From: Klebsormidium nitens
Taxonomy: Eukaryota > Streptophyta > Klebsormidiophyceae > Klebsormidiales > Klebsormidiaceae
NCBI GenBank assembly: GCA_000708835.1
Contig: DF237093.1
Coordinates: 1-64,000, forward strand
Direction of reading: 5' to 3'
Length of the DNA: 64,000 nt
Shown here: one piece after another, positions 25,901 through 37,949 of the stretch
Position numbering within the stretch: position 1 is the stretch's first letter
How the letters are laid out: the number at the start of each line of letters is the position of its first letter
The notes under the pieces: model-generated
Seen by the model: the letters and a program-made list of their open reading frames with translations, nothing else
The model's database searches: none
What the model was told of the DNA's origin: nothing
Translations under genes and position numbers: made by a program

Positions 25901-27680
25901 GCGATCGTTTCTCCGTTTACATCTTCGGTTAGAGCAGCTGGGATCCAATGTCTGTTTGCGGCCTTATTTGTATTTGAAAACGTTCAAAAGGCACTCAGGA
26001 GTACGAACGTACTGGTAGGATTGTGTCGAGGAATGTGTGCAGCGGGGCTTCTGACGGCGCCCGTCCACTTCTTCACGAGCTTTTCCACGCGGCAAGGCTT
26101 CGCGAGATTCTTCGGGAATTTTTTAAGCCCCGTTTTTCTGCATAGCTTGTAGCCTGGTTCCAATACAGTCGATAGCCCTGCGCTCAGATTTGCTTGCTCC
26201 GGTCGCCTTTCGTGACACAAGCGGCGCCCGTCTGCTGACTGCAAGCGGTTAAGCTTCCCGTTCTCCCTTACTTGACAAGCCTCTCTTATCTATTTATCTA
26301 TCTCCAGGCACGCGCCCCTATTCGAGGGCATAGGCGGAGACTACAACATCCCGTTGGTGGCCACCGCGAAAACGGTTCGAGACTTCGACGAGGGGTTGAC
26401 GCGGGGTGAGGCCATGCTTCCCAAAGTTCACCGTAGCGAGTAGGATGCGCACATAGGGACAGCCAGAGCTGACCTCTGCAGCGGACCGTGGAGCAAGCAC
26501 TTGAGGCCTTGTAGCGTCCTGTTTCGGTCCGGGCAGGTCGGCAAAATGTATTCACAGCGTAGCTTTTTGTCTGCCCTGCAAGGATGGACACGCGGACCGT
26601 ATGCTTACTTGGCAACTTTCTTGTCCACAGTATGTTTCGGCTTCCCGTCCGTTGACGAGTACTACCGGCAGTCGAGCAGCATCAACAACATCCAAGACGT
26701 CGCCGTCCCGCTCATGTGTATACAGGTCAGCGGCTCGTACAGCCACGGATTTAAATGCTCGGGTTCTATGTGCAGTCTGTCTGCAAACCCAATACGCCGT
26801 GTTTTGCAATCTTATCAGAGGCTCCGATTCACGTGATAAAGCTGCCTGCTGAGCAGCTTCTGCCCTCCTCTCTAATACAGCAAGTACTTCGGTGCTCCTT
26901 TTTGTTAAGCCTTTTCTGTCGACATTACCACCTCAGCATTCACCACCGACCAGAAGAAAGGTCGCGGTTTTTGAGTACGTCGTACGTGGTAATCCAGCAA
27001 AAGGAGTTGACAGCTTTGAGAGCGGACCTGACACATTTTGATGGTCATGCAGGCCGAAGACGATCCGATTGCGCCGAACGACGGGATCCCTAGAGAGAAG
27101 ATCCAGGTACGTATCCTGCATCTCTTCCTTCTAGAAGATTAAATGTTCAGGTGGATTCAATTGCGTCCAATCAAAAGGTTTTCTAATGGCATTAAGCGTG
27201 GAGAAAGTAAAACCACCGGTTCGTCGAGCTTGACCGGGCTTTTTAAGCTCCGTCTCCAAGCCCTGCTCCTCAGGTCGTCTCGTCTGGTCCTCTGTACCGT
27301 TGAGAAGTCCAAGTTTGTCAAGTGCTGACGAACTTGAGCCAACCGAATCAAATCTGGTTGGCACTGTAAGGGTCAGAAGGTAGGCAGACAAAACAAGCGT
27401 TTCAGCCGCAATCTTCCATGTGCAGGCAAATCCGAACACCTTCTTGGTCGTTACGCCGGCCGGGGGTCACCTGGGGTGGATCGCAGGGGAAGAAGCACCT
27501 CTTGGCGCCCCCTGGACAGATCCGTTGGTCATGGACTTCTTCAAAACTTTCCTAGAGTTGCAGCCAAGCGGTCGACGGGATACCCCTATTGCAGAACAAG
27601 AAGTTGGCAAGACGCTGCAGGAGGTGAACAGCTCAGGGGAGGAGGCGCTGGAGCTCTCGCAGAGTTGGAACAAGCGGTGA
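22921..27680 (+). CDS. EMB8/YheT (ABHD1/3)-type alpha/beta hydrolase
   Basis: Eight exons (22921-24078, 24463-24591, 25035-25166, 25749-25891, 26308-26405, 26631-26725, 27053-27106, 27426-27680) join in frame to 687 aa. The C-terminal half is an EMB8/YheT hydrolase: KPYPGLTNRHVETIFAAF, PGLTGGSGDTYVRHM, FNSRGCADSPVTSPQ, nucleophile GWSLG (Ser461), FGKVYDQSLAKSLN, acid in AEDDPIAP (about Asp589) and base in GGHLGW (His618). The N-terminal 235 residues are Ser/Pro-rich and low in conserved motifs; exon 1 alone encodes 386 aa. A single transmembrane segment is likely at about residues 238-260 (AVLPLLLVLVISWL), followed by basic residues. The family includes plant embryogenesis-associated proteins and lipases/esterases; the substrate is unknown. 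The start is an ATG; an upstream in-frame TTG was not used. Confidence 0.92.
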
Positions 27681-28898
27681 AGTCGGTAACGGGGAAACGC
27701 GTCCGTCAAAGCTCCCCCTATGTTGACTGGGTTGCATTGTACCACACCGCATCAAAGAACCGTACGGGCCAGGAGAATCATAATCACAGAGCTTATCAAG
27801 GTCTAGTGACTCTCGTCTGATCATTGCATGAAGTCTGGTGGTCACACGGAACATACTGAAGACGCAACTTCGGACTTCGCTAGTGTTGAGGCAGCAGATG
27901 AAGCACGTCAGCTTGACCTCAGTTGAGTTTCACGACAACGTCCTAGGAGGCACAGAGATACATCTGCCACACATTTGATACAGTAGGGAACTTATTGACC
28001 AGAAGGGGATGCATGGTGGAGCGCTGATAATGGTATGCATGAGCCAGCGGAAGCGCAGTCACTAGGCCCGAATGCAGACTTCGTTGCCAACAAACCGTGT
28101 GTGCTATATGATCATCGCATAAGTCCAACTTTGTACAAGGTGCTTCAGAATTGGCCGCGCCCATGCGTTTGATATTGGATGTCTGACCGTCGGAGGCGTC
28201 TTTTATGCAGTGAAGGTTGCATGCATTCGTATCAACTCATATTGTGCATGTGCACTGAATTGTGGTCCCCAGCCGGACATGCCAGCTCTTATACGTCCAT
28301 AACCTGCTGTCACTGTATTGAGTGCAGCATTCCGCATGCATGACAATCTAGCTAGGTCACTGTATTAGTATGATGCAGCACAGGCTACAAGGCGGCAGCG
28401 CATATATATGCATCAAGTTTGACGCTGAGCATGTATACCGTACGAGTAGAGCATGAATACGTGTACAGCTTTCTCGAATTCAAGAGATGTTTACGATCGC
28501 TATGTCACTGTTCTCGTGACGTTGATCGCCCGTTACGTTTGGGTGTAAGCAATTCGACTAAGTTCCTACTGAACGCGAACCAAAAGGCTTTTTGCTCTAC
28601 TGCAAAGCATGACTGCACACATAACTCGATTTGACAAAGCTAGCAAGATGGAAGCAGTCGACTTATAGCGCCTTGAACGCCAATCTGTAACGTGTTTACG
28701 AAAGTACACTGCGATACACACAGTCTTCACGATCCGGTCTCTCGCTTCCGCCTTGTCCTGTCAGCTTGGACGGTCAAGGAATAGCTACCCGTGCAATGTG
28801 CAGCTATTGAATCTGTCCAATCGAAGTACATGTAGACGTCCTGTTCTCACCAGACCCTCGTTCCAATCTACCACTATACTACAAGCTCCGCACACAGA
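27681..28898. other. Intergenic region between convergent units
   Basis: The 1.2 kb between the EMB8-like gene (+) and the F-box-like frame (-) contains only short random-looking ORFs. There are AT-rich patches such as CATATATATGCATC near 28400. I see no RNA gene or mobile element. Confidence 0.45.
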
Positions 28899-30053
28899 CT
28901 ACGCCACCACTTCCACTTCCTCGAACCTTTTCTCCCACTTCACTAGTTCTTTCCCTGAGCAGCCGCTGAAGACCAACTCCTTGAGCTGAGGACAGGCCGC
29001 GAAGATTCGCTCGACGTCCTCAGCGAACCTGTTACGGATCTTTTTCGCACCCAGCGCCGAAATTGGCACGCCTGCAGTGGCGCGCACTTGGATCCTCCGG
29101 AGCAAGGGGCAGTCCGACTGGGACAGAACCCAACCAAGAGACCGCGTTCCGTTGAAGCAGCCCCGCTTTTTGACGTAGGTCTTCCAGGAGATTTCCAGCA
29201 CCTCGAGGCTAGACGGCAAGGAGCGCCAATGCACGGTCAGACCCAAGAGCACGATACTGCCATTGGATTACTCCGTGGCGCAATAAGCACTCTCCCGCAA
29301 TTCTGTCACCTTTGGCGGCCAAGCGGATTGCGGGGGAGCATACACAACAGGGACACGCCGCCGAGCAAGGCTCTCCCGGTCTGAACCCAGATTCGAAACG
29401 TCCAACGTTCCCACCTGTCCGAAATCCGCAAAGCTGCCCCGTCCGTAAATGTAACCGTCGACTTTCAAGAGATTGACGTTGGGAAAGCTCTTGGCGAGTT
29501 GGAGGAGTCTGGGCCCGTGGACGTCGTAGCTGACGATGATCAGTTCCTTGAGGGTCCCTTTTGAAGCGGAGAGCACGCGCTGCCCAAAGGAGCCGTGCCA
29601 CGCGATCGGGTGATTGAACGGGGGGAGGTAGTACTCCAGGACTCGCAGGCTAGAGTGACCGGTTATGGTGCAACCGACCCACGAAACGCTGGACAGAGCT
29701 TCGAGGAGGGAGAACTTTGTGCCCCGGCTCAGAAAGTTGGGCTCTTTCATCACCAGCCTAGTTACACCGGTCCGCTTCCCAAGCTCTTCTACGAGCACTT
29801 TGCTGGGAGTCTTCTTTGCGTTGCTGCTCCCCTCCATTAATGCCCCTTGTACAGGATTTCCAATATCTTTTGAAGGCTTAATGACCAGAGTCTTGCTGCA
29901 CCTTCTGGCAGAGTCGAGGCAGCCCTTGCTGGCGCACTCCAGCGCCTGGAAGCTCTCTGTGCAGTCCTGCCTCACTTTCTCCGTAATGATGTCCAACAGC
30001 TCCGCAGGAAGGAACTCCAGGCCTTATATAGATCTGGATTTCGATGCCGCCAT
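28899..30053 (-). pseudogene. F-box/LRR-like protein frame with two in-frame TAA stops
   Basis: One uninterrupted register of 385 codons starts at ATG 30053 and ends at 28899, with TAA at codon 10 (30026-30024) and codon 262 (29270-29268). No frameshift is needed. Just after the first stop comes an F-box-like stretch (LPAELLDIITEKVRQD, then ASKGCLDSARRCSKTLVI). Further on are leucine-rich-repeat-like segments (SASKGTLKELIIVSYD, SFPNVNLLKVDG, LPSSLEVLEISWKTY, CPLLRRIQV, CPQLKELVFSGCSG). The protein reads naturally across both stops. F-box/LRR proteins select substrates for SCF ubiquitin ligases. I favour a recent nonsense pseudogene; sequencing error or readthrough are alternatives. No convincing intron removes either stop. 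Confidence 0.7.
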
Positions 30054-31011
30054 GGTTGACGGAAGAGGCAGCGCTGGAAAAGGGTTCAGCAATGAAGAAG
30101 CCGTACGGTTCTGGTCTGCGCTTTTCGTGCTGGCGTAAAGCCTCTACTTGAAGTGCTAGGAATTTGCTGCAAAAGTGTGTCTGAAGCGGGCGGCAAAAAT
30201 GGTCTGCAATTCTGTCTGAGTGAGTGGAAGCGGCAAATCATTCTGAAAATCGGAGAGCCTCCCGTCTGCTCATCTTGGATGATATCGACGGTCGACCTGC
30301 GTCAACGTGGATACGCCTGATGAAGGAGATACTGGTACGCAACCTCTTACTACAACTACAACAATCAGAAGGATCGAAACCAACGTGAATTCGATTGCGT
30401 CAGCTGATGCGACATTCGAGGATCATCGAATATCAGGAGGCACGCGTGCACGGCACTGATGCCAACTGATGCCTCCTTACAGTGCAGCGTTGACTGAAAG
30501 ACGTGCCCGCGTCAACATTGAGACATTCGACGACGAGCGCCTGGTTTTAAGAACCAGCCGAGAGGTGCATGCTAGATCAGCAAGATCAAAATCTTCATAA
30601 ACGGATTTGACCACCTGTATCTATAGACTATACGGTGAGTTCGTGCCCACTTTCTTAGAAACTCCACCTCGAGGTTTCGATTAGAGGCATTCTGGCGTTG
30701 CTACTCCTCATTGACCCGAGGATCAAATCAACGTCGCCTCAACCTCAATATCCACGGACAGATTGACAGCTCTTCCTTTGATCGGCCTCTGGATTTGAAT
30801 CAATAAGAGTGTCAAGACGATGATAGATGGGAAACAATTCACCGCAATCATGTCCCGAAAATCATTTCGCACAGCGACGGGCAGCTTCAGCATACCCAGC
30901 TAGTTTTGCAGAGCCCAGCAGTACTTGCATCCTGTTGATTCGAACTTCAGGCTCCTTCATCACGCTTCTCATGTCATTGATCAAACTCTTCTCTCCTCCA
31001 GTTTTGGCGCC
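30054..31011. promoter_or_regulatory. Divergent region between F-box-like and BTB genes
   Basis: The 958 bases separate the two head-to-head starts. A polypyrimidine tract with acceptor-like TTCTCTCCTCCAG ends 9 bases before the BTB ATG (about 30989-31001), so a 5' UTR intron is possible. No other element is recognised. Confidence 0.4.
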
Positions 31012-33450
31012 ATGAATGAAGTGGAAGCTTTGGCCCCAATTAATGCCAGGCCAGAGATCAGTGTTGTTGATCCTGCACCAAGGCCTCTTGAAGAGTCGTG
31101 TAGGAATGGAGCATCTTCATCAAAGAAAAGACCCTCAAGCGGAGCCAATTTACCAAGTAATTCAATCGAGAATGGACCCTGCGTGCTCGAGGAACGCACT
31201 TTAACATACGTGGTGCGTATCGTGCCAGATGCAGGGAACACAAGCAAGCACATCTTGGCACTGCCTTGGGCCAAAGACTGGAGCACACCTTGGTCTGTGA
31301 GACTCTGGGTAGACCAGCAAAATAGCAGTGCTTGGGTTGCCACTCTTGAATTAAACGAGCTATCTCTTGTCCCAACGTGTGATGAGGGCCCTCGGTTTTC
31401 AGAGGTGGCTCTGTGCGAACTCGCGCGAGGGCACAGCTATTCAAATTATGAGGGTGATTACGAAGCAGACTGGGACGAACTTGAAGAATGTGCAAATCAT
31501 GGGTCCAATTTGAATGCATACACGATTCACGTAAACCGAGACGAAGTTGACAAACCCGTCTGGCTTTCCGCCGATGTGGTTTTCAGGCGACAGTTCTCTA
31601 GGACTGAGTGGAACTTCTTCAGCTGCAAGGCAAAGGTCGAGCCCAAAGTCGACCTGATTACAACTGCTGGCAGGACAGGAGACCTGATCCTTGTTGGTGA
31701 GGTGAGTACCTTTAATTCAAATAAAGAGCAGTGGTTTCAAAGCTGGCAAACCAGTAAGGTTCTGTCGCAGTGTTGAAACCTCAGAGTATATAATATCCAT
31801 GACAGATAACGCTCGTTTCTGTGCTGCTACTCTTGGTTTGATGGTGGAATAGTCACCTCTACATGTGGGCTCTTCGATTTTTCTGCATAGGGAGTCTATG
31901 CATGATGAGATTCTTTTTGAGTCCTCTGCTGCTTCAATGACAGGACTCTCAGACAGAGGTTTGGCCTGAGTAAGATGCAAACACTTTAGACCCACGTCAC
32001 CTGTCTTCACACAAGCACTTGACGATTTCCTTTTTGTGAATCAGCTTAAACTGTTGACATGGAAGCCCAGCTACATGCCTGGAAAATGACCCCAAAGGAG
32101 CTCAAAAAGAGGTTTTTGATTGCAGGAGGGCGTCGAAGAGCCGGCTCACTCAGCTGTTCTCATTGACATTCCCTACTTCGAGGCAAATTCGCGAGATGAG
32201 TGGTCTGGAAAGGTGTGGAATCTTCACAACAAGCTGCGGTTAGAACTCCCGTCTCCAGCCGGACGCGAAGCACTTGGGTACTTTTTGAAGTACGTGTACG
32301 GTGACAGGCGTTCTCTGTACAAGTTTGACCCCACAGGCGCACAGCTGCTCCAGGTAAGCTTTAACGACCTGAGATACACCAAGTCAAAACTTCTAAACAA
32401 GGATTTTAGTGTCTACTTTGCGTTCCTTGCTAGTCGGGACCGGTGTTCTTTAACACTTTTGTTGCATTGGAAGGTTTCCATGGCTGATCATTCGTCGTGA
32501 TTGTATCATGGGGGTCCAAATAGGAAGCGCCTCAAGCGTATCCCAGGAAAAATCGTTAATGAAGTCATTAGGGCAGTCTATTCCGTCTTCTGGAACGAAA
32601 GCGGCGTCAAAATTGTAGATCAAAGCCTTTAACTGAGCTCGAGCTTCTTCAAGTCCGAAGACACGTTCGAAGAAGTACGCCATGCCTGTCCAGCGTCAAT
32701 GTTAGATACGTTGCTTGTGCTCAATGCCGCGTGCTGCTCCACCAAGGTACTCAAGTGGGCCGTTTGCAAGTCAGATTTGTTTGAAACCGTTTGCTTCTGG
32801 CTACGATATCAGGTTCAGCGTTGAAAGAAGCGACGATCTTTGGTTCCTTTCTGCAGGAGCTCCTTTCACTCGGGGACGCTTGCGGGGTGCCTGCCCTTTG
32901 TGCTGACGTCACCGGGCTTGTCATCGTCACGGCTACAAACGTGGATTCATGGCTAGCGTGGCTCCTCAAGGAGCACGGCGTCGATATCGGACCAATCCGC
33001 AAGCAAGTCGTACAGGTGAGGTTTGAAAGGGGCTTTATCTCGTGTCGTGTTCAATTCCGTCAGTCAGCGGATGGCCCCTTCTCATGTTGAAGGTTTTTCA
33101 ACTGCATGCCATGTTCCACCTAGAGTCCAAAAGGGCCGACTCGAAATCGAATGATTCTTGTTCATTGTTCCATACTACGGCAGGTCAGGCGAGGAGTCCA
33201 TAGAGAGAGCAAGGGCGGGTTGCTTTTACAGAGGTAGTCTTGCTGTTCAGAAAGACTTAATCTGGCTTCAAAAAACTGGAGTTCAACCACTCAAATGCCG
33301 AGTCTTCTCACATTTTTCGGCATATTCCGGCTTATATGTTTGTAGGTTATGAAGGACAAGTTGCAGAGCGGGATGTGCTGGGAAGACCTCACCGTGGAGC
33401 AACTATCGACTCTGGCGGCTCTCCAGAATTCCTTTTTGCGATCAAGCTAG
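31012..33450 (+). CDS. BTB/POZ domain protein
   Basis: Four exons (31012-31701, 32126-32353, 32857-33015, 33346-33450) join in phase 0 to 393 aa. Residues about 55-215 form a beta-rich region of unknown type, possibly MATH-like, beginning YVVRIVPDAG. A BTB fold follows from about 221: GDLILVGEEG, PAHSAVLIDIPYFEA, ELPSPAGREALGYFLKYVYG and LLQELLSLGDACGVPAL, the usual order of strand, HxxL helix, YxY and last helices. The C-terminus after about 330 may correspond to a short BACK-like helical region (EDLTVEQLSTLAALQNSF). BTB proteins of this layout are usually substrate adaptors for CUL3 ubiquitin ligases; that role is inferred. It is head to head with an F-box-like frame. Confidence 0.82.
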
Positions 33451-34645
33451 CTTACCTTTCCTGTCAGAAGCAGGTACTATTGTCGCATGGGCATGATTCT
33501 GACCTAATGTGCCCAATCTGTAGATCTTAGATCTGTTTCGGTCAGCCGCTCAAAGCCAGTCAGTACTATAGCCAAAGGGTGTAGGATCTACAGATTGGAA
33601 ATAGTACGAGGGCGACTTTGAATTATGCAGCAATACGTGTGTGGCGCTTCATTCAACAGGCTCTTAGCCCATTTTGCGACCCTGCATCATGGACCGGAAC
33701 ACACAACGCATGAGAGGAGTAAAAGGCCGACCATGCTGATGATAATTCGCAAGCGAAAGGCTCCGTGTTGAATTGTGCGGGTCAGCCTCTTTCTTTGTCA
33801 TATTGTGCTGATGCGACCTGAGAAGCGGGTTCCGGTCACTGCAATGGACACGGACAACGAGCTTACAACCTACAGTGAGCCAATCAACTCTTGAGTGGCA
33901 TCACCTCAGAACGCAGATTGCCGCCGCAGCGCAAGGACTTCTACACCCTTGCAAGAGCGATCCCTCAGCAGAATGGATCATGAGCGTGCAGGTCGATGTA
34001 CGCCATGTTGCGCATGCTCACATTTGAAACTCGAGTGCATGCAGGTCTTTGTACGCCCTAGTTTACGCATGCGTGCACGTCTGAATTGAATCGACCATGA
34101 ACTACGGAACTGCAGAAAATTGCGTGAGGAAATTACGTGAGGGCGTTCAACATCATGCAGAATCACCTTTGCATGGGATCATGGGCTGTCACATGTCGAA
34201 GCCGACCGTACAAAGCCAGTCGGACAAAGGTCAATATCGTTACAAACCACAACGCCTTTTTGACCTCTTTGTTCGAATCTGAGTTTGACTGAGATCGGCG
34301 CGCGCGTGTATAACTGCCTCAACTGACGCTGGCTGGCGGCCACAGCGAAAGCACACAATTGCCGTTCCCAAAACAAACTTGCAAATTGAACCATTGCTTC
34401 GAATGTTCTGTATGTTTGAATGCTTTTGTACGGGTGTCGATCCTTGCGAGCGTCCATGAATGATCTGATCTCAACGATCTACTTCTACCATGTAATGACT
34501 GCTAACATATGAATGATCTTTCTAGTCGTCATGCAAGGACGATACTGATCTCTGTCACGGTAAACTGATCTAGCACCTTATCTTCCAACCGAAAGGCTGG
34601 ATCCAAACGAAGGAAACGCGCTAGCTATACTCGACCATCCAAGGC
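33451..34645. other. Intergenic region between convergent genes, with 14-bp inverted repeat
   Basis: This 1.2-kb region contains a perfect 14-base inverted repeat: CCAATCTGTAGATC at 33513-33526 and GATCTACAGATTGG at 33585-33598, separated by 58 bases. It begins 62 bases after the BTB stop and could fold in the 3' UTR, or it could be the ends of a tiny insertion. Otherwise no gene is seen. Confidence 0.5.
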
Positions 34646-37600
34646 TTACTCTGAACAGAAATTTGGAAGTACAACGTCGGTCATGAATGCCATATCGAGC
34701 AGTATGCTGTGGGTCGCCCCCGGCTTGATCAACACTTCGCAACGTGGCATTACGTCCCTCATCCACGTCGCACACGTGTGTGGAACCTCATTATCTTTGT
34801 CACCATGGTAGACGATTACCGGGATGCTGACGTCTTCGTAGTGTACGTCGCTCGACCGGTACACTTCCAAAGACAACAGCATGTCGTTGGTCATGGCCTG
34901 CATAGGAGAGGAACCGCCATCAGCACTTGTACCACTATGTAGGAAAAATAATAGGGAAAGAACTTCTCAAAGCATGTCTTCGAGAAGCGGTTACTGACAA
35001 TGAACAGATTAACGCCCACCTGCTCTCAAATTTTTATGTTATGAGCAAGAGCACGAGGAGAAGAAGTCGAGAGCAACTGAAGTAAGGTTGGACCCCGTAT
35101 GGAGAGGACATGTCCTGTAAAAGAAAGTATGCTTGGTAAAATGTAAGAAGCCCAAGGATGCTATAGCAAATCTGACCGACGAACCGTCCCATAGGAACGG
35201 CGAAGATGCAGTCGAGCCACGGGCTGCCCTTGATGGCCAAAGACTGAAGAGCGTTGCCAGCGATAATTCTTGCTTTCCGCCATTTCGAGCGACGTTTTGA
35301 GAAGTTTACATGTACGCTGAGCACCCGTTGCTGACAGCTTCCCCGCAGGACGGAAGGGAATGCAATCCAAGAAACACCTTCGGTGCTCTAAAGTTCTCCC
35401 TAAGTGGGGCTTTGACAAATCGTCTCAATCCGCTGATTTTTAGAGGCCGAAAAAGCCCGCTCACCGTCTTGCCATCCTCAGCCATAGTGATTAACATGGC
35501 CTGCTTGTGTAGCTCCGCCCCTCGCGGCGAGGAGACGCACGCCCGCTCCGGGTCGCTCAGATCTCGTGTGAACTTCCGGCCGTAAGCATCTTGGAACCCG
35601 GCCTCGGCAGACCTGCCGACCATGGCGGCCATCAGGGAGCTGCCGTACGCGACGAGCCCCCCGGGAAGATGGTGCAACATCTGGAAAACAGAGACACGTC
35701 CTGAGAAGGAGACCGGTAGGAGTCCCCACCGTCAGGTGGAAGTTAGCATCGTGAACATCGGCTGACGTGGCTGTTATTGGAGACGGTTTCTATCCGGCCG
35801 GAAGATAGACCACTTGAGGACTTTGCCCATCCAATCAAGGAGGTGCTCAGAGTTCGGTGGCTAATTTTTCTATCAGTATCAGCGAATCCTCGTTTTGGTG
35901 CATGAGAAGAAAGCCGAGCACGCAAGGGAGTTAGGGAAGCCCTGAGAGGCACGATACCCGACACGTCTCAAGCTTTCTTATGTACCTTGCCGATTGCTGC
36001 GGCCCTGCATACCCAGCATCAGAATACTAGATACTGAAACACTTTCAGAATCTCGACAAAAATCAAGTCACTCGCACATGACTACTTCAAGGCTCCAGCA
36101 ATCATCTTCTTACTTCACGAGCGGCCTATCAACGACAAGCTGTCTAGTTTCCTGCTGAGATAGGGCTTCTAACGTGCCATTTGAATGCGTACCTTCAGCT
36201 TCCAACGCACGGCCGGGCAGCTGACCAGGTTCCAGGGCGCCAGGAGCACCATGCGGCCCCGCACCCGCTCCGGGGCGCGCACCGCCAAGCCAGCCGCAAA
36301 TAAGCAGCCGCACGAGTGGCCCATAAGACCGAATTTCTCGATGTTCAGCCGGTCCAGCAGCTCAAGCACACAGTCTGTCAATGGTAAAAGGCGTGTTTAA
36401 TCGCTTACATTCTTGGGCGGAAAAGAAGAGTGTGCTGCTCAAAAGCTTTCCCCCGTGCGCAGATTGTTGGATGTGAGTAGCCAGTTTGGCTGATACGGCA
36501 TTCTAAGGTCCCTACCAATGTTCGTGGATTACGAAGCTTTAAAAGGGAGAAGAAAATACGACCCTGAAAGGTGGTCCCTAAGAAGTTCAGACGACTGTAA
36601 CTGTCGACATCTCTCCAGAACGCGCTCGATAACCAGAGAACTTTTATAATCAGATCTTCAATCAGAATCAAACAAGGAATAATCTTGAGCCATTCAGAAG
36701 AGCCGAACTTGGCGTTCAGCAAGGGTCCTGATTGGAAAATCTTGCATACTTTAACCCGTTCACGAATCTACAGCTTCAAGTGCACTGGGCTCAGAAACGC
36801 CCGCAACTATTGAGTAGATTCAGTTGGTTTGCCTCACCTGCAAAATTTAGCACATTCAAATTCTCCGGGACGACCGGCGTCGTCTTGCCCCTCCCTGGTC
36901 GATCCACACAGATCAGGCGCAGGTGCAGCTTTAGCAGCCCTTCTTCCAGAAAGAGTCCATACAGCCGGTTCCCACCCATACCTGTGAACATGACAACTGG
37001 AGCGCCCTGCACCAGAAGCGACAGACGTTCGAAATATTCAATTGGGCCCCGTTACTCTTGATTCAGATTCTTTTGAAAGTGAGTTCCTTGTTTTTGAGTC
37101 TCCAAGAACCAGCATATCCAGCGGGAAAAAGCACACTTTCTGTGCAACGCCAAAACGTTGTGTAGATGAACAGGTGAGGCGAATTGACAGGGAGCAGAGC
37201 TGGGGGAGGAGAACTACGTTACGCAAAGGGCGGCGACCAGATGAGGAAGTGAACGTGTTGCGTGGACTGAGTCTCATCTTACGCTGGCTGGTCTGCAAGC
37301 GGTCATAGATAGTAAGCTGGAAGAGCTTTCCAAGAGACGACCATGCAGTTTCAGCTTTTCTTTAAGGAGATATAGCCCCTACAGCAGCATACAGGAACCC
37401 GTATCACACAACCTGGGAAAATGGGCATGGTAAAATCGGGTCCAACACATTCCTGAAGAATTACTCAGTAGACCTTGTCTGCATACAACTAAGCTTATCA
37501 AGATTACTTCAGACGAACCTGAACCAGCGGGTACGCACCAATGAATTGAGCGACAGTTGTCAAATCTCTACTGCAGTCAAGGAGATATATGTTGCTGATA

Positions 37601-37949
37601 TTCACAAGGTGCCTGAGGCAGTGATGGATAGGGTGGTATACGATTACACTAAGCATAGAGCGCAGGCAATGCTAATAAAATAGTAGAGGAATGGCTACGT
37701 TAGCTCCTCTATTGCCCTTCTGCAGGCTGTGTGCAGGTGTCCCTGCTTCCTCCCCATTCCAACAGATTCTGGCAGGAGGTGCATGATACTATTCAAACGT
37801 CACACCTGGGGGTCGCCAACTTCCGAGTAACTGACGATTGTGCCGCTTTTTGACAGTTGCTGCACCTGGCACATGCGGGGGGATTGGAGCAGCTTCCCAA
37901 TCTCAGCAGCCATGCCAGAACCAGACGCGCCATCGGACGCCCCCGACAT
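34646..37949 (-). CDS. Alpha/beta hydrolase fold protein
   Basis: Five exons on the minus strand (37949-37806, 37006-36838, 36374-36193, 35680-35465, 34897-34646) join in frame to 320 aa. Motifs in order: VVMFTGMGGNRLYG (oxyanion region, about residues 51-64), ICVDRPGRGKT, nucleophile elbow GHSCG (Ser125), a lid region around residues 165-235, HGDKDNEVP (Asp272) and GATHSILLD (His300). The triad is therefore complete. The exon 1 start MSGASDGASGSGMAAEIGK is an ATG in good context with a GT donor, and phase fits exon 2. Close families include monoacylglycerol-lipase-like and proline-iminopeptidase-like hydrolases; I cannot name a substrate. It is one of three separate alpha/beta hydrolases in this window. 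Confidence 0.87.

Noticed and set aside
29216-29275. An intron removing the second TAA of the F-box-like frame
   Set aside because: The only GT...CAG pair in reach would remove about 53 bases, too short and not a multiple of three, and would break a frame that is otherwise continuous.
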